11,902 bases of DNA from Planctomycetes bacterium UBA2386 (GTDB taxonomy: Bacteria; Planctomycetota; UBA1135; UBA2386): assembly GCA_002343845.1 (NCBI GenBank), contig DDSQ01000119.1, positions 1 through 11,902 of the forward strand, in the 5' to 3' direction. The notes under the pieces were generated by a model. It did no database searches. It saw nothing but the letters and a program-made list of their open reading frames with translations, and was not told where the DNA came from. Below, one piece after another: positions 7,564-11,902 of the stretch; the first letter of the stretch is position 1; each line of letters opens with the position of its first letter. A program made the position numbers and the translations under genes.

Positions 7564-8568
7564 TCACGGGGCGGATCGCTCCAGCCGCTCCCACTGCTCG
7601 GCATCCAGCGCCGCGAACCCGCCGACCGCCCCTGCCGGCGGCAAGCGGCGCCGGTTCCGCAGCAGGGCGCCGAACGCGGAGCGCAGGGTGCTCCCGTCGT
7701 CGTGCGCCGCCGAAACCGCCAGCGAGCGAGGGACCCGTTCGGGCCACGCTGCCGGCCGCAGGTCGGACTTGGACGCGACCACGGCCACGCATTCGGGGAG
7801 CAGCGCAAGGTCGCGCGTCGACGGCCCGATGGCGGCGTCGATCACGAGCACCGCGAGCGCGCCTTGCCGTTCGGAACGGCCGCGGGCCTGCGCCGCGGCA
7901 TCGACGGCACCGGCCGCGTCGCCAGCCCCGGGCGTGTCGACCAGTTCGTACGGGTAGCCATCGAGCAGCGCGACCTCGCGAACGGGATCCCGGGTCAGAC
8001 CGGCGAGCGGTCCCGTCAGTGCTCGTTCCCGCGCGAGCAGCGCGTTGAACAACGAGGACTTGCCGGCGTTCTGTTCGCCGACGAGCACGACGCGCTGCGG
8101 CACGATCGCCGCGAGCGCGTGCCGCGAGCGCTGGAGGGCCGCCGCGTGCTCGTGTCGGCGCGGCGCGGCCGGCAACGCGGCGAGCGCCGCCAGGCTGGCG
8201 TCGAAGTCGAGAGCGAGTTGCTCGAGCGCCAGCTGCAGTTGGGGCACGCCGAGAGCCGAGCGCAGCAGCCGCGCGGCGGCGTTGGCGGGTTCCGCCGGCG
8301 CCATCGGGAAGTGCCGGGCGAGCGCCGTGAGGATCGCCGGGGAACCGTGCAGGTGCAGTTCGAGGCCGCCGTCGCCACGATCGACGACCAACACATCGTC
8401 GACGTCGACGTCGTCGAGCCGCAGCAACGCGCGTTGCGGCGACCCGCCGCGGAGTACGAACGGCGAGTTGTCGCTGCGCCGGAGCATGCCCAACACGGCG
8501 GCGCGTTCGCCGTGCCCGACGCGCACGACGGCAACCCCCGCCGTGCCGCCCGGAGTCAGCAGGTCCAT
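7564..8568 (-). CDS. Shortened MnmE/TrmE-like GTPase
   Basis: 334-residue protein related to MnmE, the potassium-dependent GTPase that works with MnmG on wobble uridine 34 of tRNAs; MnmE is normally ~450 residues. Residues 1-~90 look like a reduced TrmE N-terminal domain (TPGGTAGVAVVRVG; LELHLHGSPAIL matches the LELQGHGGPVIL region of E. coli MnmE). The GEFS-RAF-N-K-DL segment and much of the helical domain are missing or unrecognisable. The G domain is clear: G1 GEQNAGKS (164-171, with the Asn that helps bind potassium in MnmE), G2 AGLTRD (189-194), G3 DTPG (211-214, MnmE has DTAG), G4 SKSD (266-269, canonical NKxD). The Glu after DTAGLR used for hydrolysis is not conserved (GAGD instead), and the chain ends ERLERSAP without the C-terminal CIGK needed for tRNA modification. 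So it is probably not a working MnmE. Its ATG lies inside the 3' end of coaX (13-base overlap), implying coupled translation. pyrB follows 70 bases later. Confidence 0.82.
   Translation of the reverse strand: MDLLTPGGTAGVAVVRVGHGERAAVLGMLRRSDNSPFVLRGGSPQRALLRLDDVDVDDVLVVDRGDGGLELHLHGSPAILTALARHFPMAPAEPANAAARLLRSALGVPQLQLALEQLALDFDASLAALAALPAAPRRHEHAAALQRSRHALAAIVPQRVVLVGEQNAGKSSLFNALLARERALTGPLAGLTRDPVREVALLDGYPYELVDTPGAGDAAGAVDAAAQARGRSERQGALAVLVIDAAIGPSTRDLALLPECVAVVASKSDLRPAAWPERVPRSLAVSAAHDDGSTLRSAFGALLRNRRRLPPAGAVGGFAALDAEQWERLERSAP
8555..8567. repeat. Direct repeat copy 1 (13 bases) at the MnmE-like start
   Basis: Plus-strand gtcagcaggtcca, covering the coaX stop codon and the first bases after the initiating A of the MnmE-like gene. 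It is identical to the sequence at 9271-9283. Both genes therefore begin with the codons for Asp-Leu-Leu-Thr. Confidence 0.6.
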
Positions 8569-9284
8569 GTCGTCGAAGCCGCCAGCAGCCCGAGGCCCCG
8601 GTGAACGAGATCGGGAACGTGAACCGCGCACAGCCGGCCGTGCGCCAGCAGCCGCTCGGCGTTGCCGCCCGTCACCACCACGGTCACGGGCCCGCGGCTC
8701 GCGGCGACGGCTGCCGTCACCAACCGTTCGACCATGCCGCACCAACCCAGCACGACGCCGGTGTCGACCGCAGCCTGCGTCGTGCGCGGCGGCCAGACCG
8801 GGACGGCCGCCAGGTCGGGCGCCGGCAGGGCGGGCGTTGCCGCCGCCAAGCCCAGGGCCAGGGCGCGCAGCCCGGGCGCGATCGCGCCGCCGCGGAACGT
8901 CCCGTCGGCGTCGACCAGGTTCACGGTGGTCGCCGATCCGCAGTCGACGACGACGGCGCGCCCATGTTCGCGATGGGCGGCAAGTGCTCCGACCCAGCGG
9001 TCCGCCCCGAGCGTCGTCGGCGTGTCGTAGGCCAGCGGCAGCGGGCACGGCACGTCGACGCCGGCGATGCGCGACTCGACCGCGCGCTCGCGCAACGCCG
9101 CTTGCACGGCGGCCAACACACTGGGCGCGACGCTGACGATCACGCAACGCCGGACCGCGGGCAGAACGAAGCGCGCGAGTTCTCCCGCGGCAACTGCCTG
9201 CGCGTCGAACCGCACTCGCAGCCCGTCGACGTCACGCCGACAGTCGATCGTGCTGTTGCCGCAGTCGATGGTCAGCAGGTCCAC
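8556..9284 (-). CDS. coaX: Type III pantothenate kinase
   Basis: Phosphorylates pantothenate with ATP, the first step of coenzyme A synthesis; cytosolic, ASKHA fold. The 242-residue length is normal for the family. Motifs in order: phosphate-binding IDCGNST (6-12), YDTPTTLGADRW (86-97) with the conserved GADR, VVDCGSATT (112-120, family usually D-x-GTATT), GGAIAPGLR (132-140), VVTGGNAE (203-210) and C-terminal PDLVHRGLGLL. Start is GTG at 9284, which puts the first Asp motif at residue 7 as usual; no ribosome-binding site is evident. It begins 31 bases after the PDZ gene and overlaps the MnmE-like start by 13 bases, so it is likely in one operon with both. Many bacteria place coaX beside birA or other cofactor genes; no birA is seen here. 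Confidence 0.95.
   Translation of the reverse strand: MDLLTIDCGNSTIDCRRDVDGLRVRFDAQAVAAGELARFVLPAVRRCVIVSVAPSVLAAVQAALRERAVESRIAGVDVPCPLPLAYDTPTTLGADRWVGALAAHREHGRAVVVDCGSATTVNLVDADGTFRGGAIAPGLRALALGLAAATPALPAPDLAAVPVWPPRTTQAAVDTGVVLGWCGMVERLVTAAVAASRGPVTVVVTGGNAERLLAHGRLCAVHVPDLVHRGLGLLAASTTWTC
9271..9283. repeat. Direct repeat copy 2 (13 bases) at the coaX start
   Basis: Same 13 bases as at 8555-8567, here covering codons 1-5 of coaX after the initiating G. Together the copies bracket coaX almost exactly, 716 bases apart. Chance cannot be excluded. Confidence 0.6.
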
Positions 9285-9315
9285 GGTCGCTGCTCGCGGG
9301 CGGCGCGCTTCGGCC

Positions 9316-10659
9316 TCAGCGATCGCGGGCCGAGTAGACGCGGTCGACGACCTGGCCGTTGACCAGCCACTTGCTCTGGAACGTGCGCACGCCGCGCTTG
9401 TAGTCGCCCTTCACGAGCGACACCGCCGCGCCCTTCGACTCGACCTTGCGGCCGTTGACCTCGAGCAGGACGTCACCGACCTGCACGCCGAACTTGGCCA
9501 GTTGCGGATCGACGCCGCGCACGATCAGGCCCGTCGTCTTGGTCTGCTTGCCGACGTACGTGTCGACGTTGAGCTGCGACAGGAACCGATCGGTGTCCTC
9601 GCTGAAGGCCCGTTCGTCCTGGCGCCCGATGTTGAACCGGTTGCCGACGCGCATCGTCTCTTCGCTGTCGATCCAGCCGGCGCCGGCGAGATTGACAGAC
9701 ACTGCCGGCGTGACCGGCGTCGTGACCGCTTTCGGGTCGCGCCCCTGCAGCGACAGCAGCGCCTCGAGCACGTCCTGCGACAACCCCATCGAGGTCTTGA
9801 TCAGTCGTTCTTCCTTCGGCTCGACGGGCGCCTCGCCTTCCTTCGGCGGCAGTTCGCGCACGAAGTAGGCGCTCTGGGCATCGTCGGCCACGCGCACGAG
9901 CCGGATGGTGCCGACCTGCACGACCTTGCCGGCCTCGGCGGCCTGGCTCGGCTTCATCGGCCACAGCATCGCGCTGCGCCTCGCGTCGCCGCCGTCCTCC
10001 ACCCAGATCTTCTGCAGGATCTCGCGACCCGCCAGCGACGTCGGTATCGGAGCCGACGGCGACGTCGGCGGCGCCTTGGCGGGCGGGCGGTTGCCGGCCG
10101 GGTTCTGTGGCGGGCGGGCGCCCGGGCGACCAGCGACGGCATCCGTCGGACGTTGCCCACCGGGCGCTGCCGCGGCGGGAGCCGGCGGCGTGTTCTCACG
10201 AACCCACCACTCCGGCGGCTCGACGTTCGCCTCGGGCTTGAAGCGGATGATCACGTGGCTGCTACCGCCCTTGCCACCAGCCTGACCGTCGTAGACGAGT
10301 GACACCAGCTCGAACATCTGATCGAGCGGGCGCACGTCCGCGATCACTTCGACCTTCTCCGGCACGGTGCCGGGCGGCGGCGGCGGCGGCGGTGGCAGCT
10401 TGCCGATCAAGTTCACGGTCTTCAGCCCGGCCCACCACGTCTCCGAAGCCGGATCGCCCGCGTAGACCCAGTTGTCAGCAACCGGCCCCTTGCCCCGCCC
10501 TCGCGCCAGCGCGTCCTTCCCGTCGTTCTGCCCCGTTGTGGTCGCGTCCTCCTTCGCCTTCGCCTTCCACAGGGGCATCATCTCGTAGACCGTCCAGCCC
10601 GCTGCGCCGAAAAGCCCCAACGACGTCACGTAGAGGAGGAACGGGATCGGCAGTTTCAT
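9316..10659 (-). CDS. Membrane-anchored periplasmic protein with C-terminal PDZ domain (GspC/PulC-like layout)
   Basis: 447-residue protein of unassigned function. The ATG at 10659 (MKLPIPFLLYVTSLGLFGAA) gives a short cytoplasmic N-terminus and a single transmembrane helix at ~5-24 without a cleavage site; the frame is open 42 codons further upstream, but that part is not coding-like. Then come a short conserved-looking stretch (64-124), eight consecutive prolines (89-96), a Pro/Ala/Gly-rich disordered linker (~158-207), a second folded segment (~208-300) and a C-terminal PDZ domain at ~376-445 (TTGLIVRGVDPQLAKFGVQ, then VGDVLLEVNGRKV). Single helix, linkers and terminal PDZ recall the inner-membrane type II secretion protein GspC, but no other gsp gene is in the window and the linker is much longer, so this is only an architectural likeness. 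It stands 200 bases after rpsG and 31 bases before coaX, and probably opens the downstream operon. Confidence 0.85.
   Translation of the reverse strand: MKLPIPFLLYVTSLGLFGAAGWTVYEMMPLWKAKAKEDATTTGQNDGKDALARGRGKGPVADNWVYAGDPASETWWAGLKTVNLIGKLPPPPPPPPGTVPEKVEVIADVRPLDQMFELVSLVYDGQAGGKGGSSHVIIRFKPEANVEPPEWWVRENTPPAPAAAAPGGQRPTDAVAGRPGARPPQNPAGNRPPAKAPPTSPSAPIPTSLAGREILQKIWVEDGGDARRSAMLWPMKPSQAAEAGKVVQVGTIRLVRVADDAQSAYFVRELPPKEGEAPVEPKEERLIKTSMGLSQDVLEALLSLQGRDPKAVTTPVTPAVSVNLAGAGWIDSEETMRVGNRFNIGRQDERAFSEDTDRFLSQLNVDTYVGKQTKTTGLIVRGVDPQLAKFGVQVGDVLLEVNGRKVESKGAAVSLVKGDYKRGVRTFQSKWLVNGQVVDRVYSARDR
10372..10395. repeat. Trinucleotide tract encoding polyproline
   Basis: Eight near-identical triplets (ggg, six cgg, tgg on the plus strand) that read as Pro89-Pro96 of the PDZ protein on the minus strand. 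In-frame slippage here would change the proline count without breaking the gene. Confidence 0.8.
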
Positions 10660-10834
10660 CGGCGGACCGAGCGTAACGGAACGGCACTTGGGCGGGAACG
10701 CCAGGCCGATGGGACGATGACGAAGCCCAGGTATTCCACGCGGGCTCGTTGCGGGACCCCGATCGCTTCGCGAACCCGGGAGCACCGGCCTCGCCGCTGC
10801 CCACCCTCCCCGGGGCTACGACCCTCGGTCGGTC

Positions 10835-10851
10835 CGGCGCGAGCCGCGCCG
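10835..10851 (-). terminator. GC hairpin after rpsG (possible weak terminator)
   Basis: Seven-base arms cggcgcg and cgcgccg with the 3-base loop agc, beginning 9 bases after the rpsG stop. No T-run follows on the minus strand, so it is not a canonical intrinsic terminator; it could stabilise the 3' end of the mRNA. The rest of the 200-base spacer (10660-10859) shows no gene; GGAATA followed after 16 bases by GTC (minus, from 10737) faintly resembles an ECF-type promoter. Confidence 0.35.
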
Positions 10852-10859
10852 CGCGACGC

Positions 10860-11333
10860 TCACCAGGCGAAGTGGCTGTAGGCGCTGTTCGCCTCGGCCA
10901 TCTTGTGCACGTTCTCTTTCTTGGTGACCGCGGCGCCCTGGTTGTTGAACGCGTCGAAGATCTCCTCGGCGAGCGACTTGCCCATCGGCTTGCCGCGCTT
11001 GCTGCGCGCAGCGTCGACCAGCCAGCGAATGGCGAGGCTCTGCTGGCGGCGCTTGTTCACTTCGCGCGGCACCTGGTAGGTCGCACCACCGACACGCTTG
11101 CTGCGAACTTCGACGCGCGGCTTGATGTTCTCGATCGCCTTGCTGAACACGTCGACAGGATCGCTGCCCTCGATCTTGGCGCAGACCGCGTCGAGCGCGC
11201 CGTAGAACAGGCGCTGCGCGGTGGTCTTCTTCCCCTGCAGCATGATCTTGTTGATGATCTTGCTCGCGAGCTTGTTGTTGTAGCGGGGGTCGCCCTTCAG
11301 GTGGACTTCGGTGGACTTGTAGGAGCGAGGCAT
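10860..11333 (-). CDS. rpsG: 30S ribosomal protein S7
   Basis: Primary 16S rRNA-binding protein that nucleates assembly of the 30S head and lines the E-site/mRNA exit. The 157 residues are the normal length. Recognised by the S7 stretches RVGGATYQVPREVNKRRQQS (79-98 region), LAIRWLVDAARSKRGKPM, and the C-terminus KKENVHKMAEANSAYSHFAW (family usually ends KMAEANRAFAHYRW). It starts at ATG 11333, 57 bases after rpsL, as in the conserved str cluster. Unlike the classical order, fusA and tuf do not follow; a hairpin and a PDZ-protein gene do. No Shine-Dalgarno sequence precedes it (the leader ends CAGCCTGAATCTCCG). Confidence 0.98.
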   Translation of the reverse strand: MPRSYKSTEVHLKGDPRYNNKLASKIINKIMLQGKKTTAQRLFYGALDAVCAKIEGSDPVDVFSKAIENIKPRVEVRSKRVGGATYQVPREVNKRRQQSLAIRWLVDAARSKRGKPMGKSLAEEIFDAFNNQGAAVTKKENVHKMAEANSAYSHFAW

Positions 11334-11390
11334 CGGAGATTCAGGCTGCTGGAGGAAGGTGCGTTGCTGGGAGCGTGGGCGGATCGACGG

Positions 11391-11765
11391 TCACTTCTTC
11401 GGGCGCTTCGTGCCGTACTTGCTGCGGCTGCGCCGCCGGTTTTCGACGCCCGACGCATCCAAGCAGCCCCGCAGCACGTGGTAGCGCACGCCGGGAAGGT
11501 CGCGAACACGGCCACCGCGGATCAGCACGATCGAGTGCTCCTGCAGGTTGTGGCCTTCGCCTGGGATGTAGACCGTCGTCTCCTTGCCGTTGCTCAACCG
11601 CACGCGGGCGATCTTGCGAAGCGCCGAGTTGGGCTTCTTCGGCGTCATGGTCTTCACCTGCAAGCACACGCCACGCTTCTGCGGGCAGGCGTCGAGGATC
11701 GGCGACTTGCTCTTGTACTTGATCTTCTTCCGACCCTTGCGGATGAGCTGGTTGATCGTGGGCAT
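11391..11765 (-). CDS. rpsL: 30S ribosomal protein S12
   Basis: Decoding-centre protein of the small subunit; 124 residues, full length. It shows the universal S12 signatures: ACPQKRGVC (26-34), [11 protein letters not shown] (41-51, Lys43 and Lys44 intact), [10 protein letters not shown] (69-78), [14 protein letters not shown] (83-96) and [12 protein letters not shown] at the end. Asp89, the site that RimO methylthiolates in E. coli, is present. Residue 88 is Arg where E. coli and many bacteria have Lys; Lys88Arg is a known streptomycin-resistance change (see findings). ATG at 11765 is the only sensible start; no Shine-Dalgarno motif is evident upstream. It is followed by rpsG after 57 bases and preceded by an 87-base spacer holding a candidate promoter and hairpins. 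Confidence 0.98.
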   Translation of the reverse strand: MPTINQLIRKGRKKIKYKSKSPILDACPQKRGVCLQVKTMTPKKPNSALRKIARVRLSNGKETTVYIPGEGHNLQEHSIVLIRGGRVRDLPGVRYHVLRGCLDASGVENRRRSRSKYGTKRPKK

Positions 11766-11798
11766 GCTGCTGGGCGGTCCGGGAATTCAGGGGGCGAG

Positions 11799-11826
11799 AG
11801 GATAGGGACTCGATTGGGGTTTGCAA
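11799..11826 (-). promoter_or_regulatory. Candidate rpsL-rpsG promoter
   Basis: On the minus strand TTGCAA (11826-11821, 4/6 to TTGACA) and TATCCT (11804-11799, 4/6 to TATAAT) are separated by 16 bases and lie about 34 bases before the rpsL ATG. The spacer between the upstream stub and rpsL is short, so read-through from the upstream gene is also likely. Confidence 0.35.
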
Positions 11827-11827
11827 C

Positions 11828-11846
11828 CCGCCGGCGGCGCCGGCGG
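11828..11846 (-). terminator. Strong GC hairpin between the upstream gene and rpsL
   Basis: Eight-base arms CCGCCGGC and GCCGGCGG around a GCC loop on the minus strand, starting 6 bases after the upstream stop codon. No T-run follows. A second short stem (GGGTT-GCA-AACCC, 11829-11817) shares its first two bases with this one, so the two cannot both form completely. May act as an mRNA-end stabiliser or attenuator-like element; true termination is doubtful. Confidence 0.4.
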
Positions 11847-11852
11847 CGCGCT

Positions 11853-11902
11853 TCAGGCCTTCTCGGCCTCCTGGCTCTGCGGCGTCGGCGGCGGGTCGAT
11901 GC
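11853..11902 (-). CDS. C-terminal end of an upstream gene (possibly rpoC), partial
   Basis: Only 15 residues are visible, IDPPPTPQSQEAEKA, ending in TGA at 11855-11853. The frame was chosen because the other two minus frames give Arg-rich or unterminated peptides, and this one has GC-rich third positions and a charged, disordered tail typical of a protein C-terminus. In many bacteria rpoC lies directly before rpsL, so the RNA polymerase beta' subunit is the likeliest identity, but the sequence itself has no diagnostic residue. Confidence 0.5.
   Translation of the reverse strand, partial: IDPPPTPQSQEAEKA

Noticed and set aside
7494..7808. Upstream extension of pyrB to 7808
   Set aside because: It overlaps the end of the MnmE-like gene, gives Arg/Pro-rich sequence, and the catalytic domain begins at the alignment-supported ATG at 7493.
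10700..10740. ECF-type promoter (GGAATA, 16 bases, GTC) before the PDZ gene
   Set aside because: Very short motif match; too weak to list as a feature.
10660..10785. Upstream extension of the PDZ protein and a 109-codon frame in the same spacer
   Set aside because: The ATG at 10659 starts directly before the transmembrane helix; sequence upstream has no coding signature or domain.
1..11902. CRISPR array, tRNA, rRNA, insertion sequence, prophage or defence genes
   Set aside because: No regularly spaced repeats, cloverleaf-like sequences, transposase motifs or terminal inverted repeats were found by eye; all genes are housekeeping or envelope types.

Overview
The window is a GC-rich stretch (GC-rich third codon positions throughout) in which every supported gene lies on the minus strand. 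It reads, in transcription order from the right edge: a short C-terminal stub of an upstream gene (probably rpoC), rpsL, rpsG, a membrane-anchored PDZ protein, coaX, a shortened MnmE-like GTPase, an aspartate carbamoyltransferase with a zinc-binding tail, and then two surface-type lipoproteins with Ig-like domains. The second lipoprotein runs off the left edge. The long open frames on the plus strand are antisense shadows caused by the base composition.

The organism is probably a Planctomycetota bacterium from a poorly characterised lineage. This is an inference from general gene content: large Ig-like lipoproteins, a PDZ anchor protein, the absence of clear Shine-Dalgarno sequences before the genes, and a str cluster without fusA or tuf after rpsG. 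No marker in the window settles it.

Region by region: (a) 10.86-11.9 kb is ribosomal/transcription housekeeping (rpoC?-rpsL-rpsG), with GC hairpins in the spacer and after rpsG. (b) 6.15-10.66 kb is a tight four-gene run (PDZ protein, coaX, MnmE-like GTPase, pyrB fusion) with spacers of 31 and 70 bases and one 13-base overlap, so probably one transcript. It links CoA synthesis and pyrimidine synthesis with two proteins of unclear role. (c) 5.79-6.15 kb is a non-coding 358-base gap with a candidate promoter overlapping an inverted repeat. (d) 1-5.79 kb holds the lipoprotein pair, 94 bases apart, whose mature N-termini share CSGGGS. They probably work together at the cell envelope; their function is unknown.

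The most unusual items are the carbamoyltransferase, which carries a PyrI-type zinc domain without the PyrI allosteric domain plus an Ada-like tail with altered metal ligands; the MnmE paralogue lacking the C-terminal CIGK and the usual catalytic Glu; the natural Arg at S12 position 88; and a change of coding signature in the first ~110 bases that could mean an assembly junction. I found no mobile element, CRISPR array, tRNA or rRNA.
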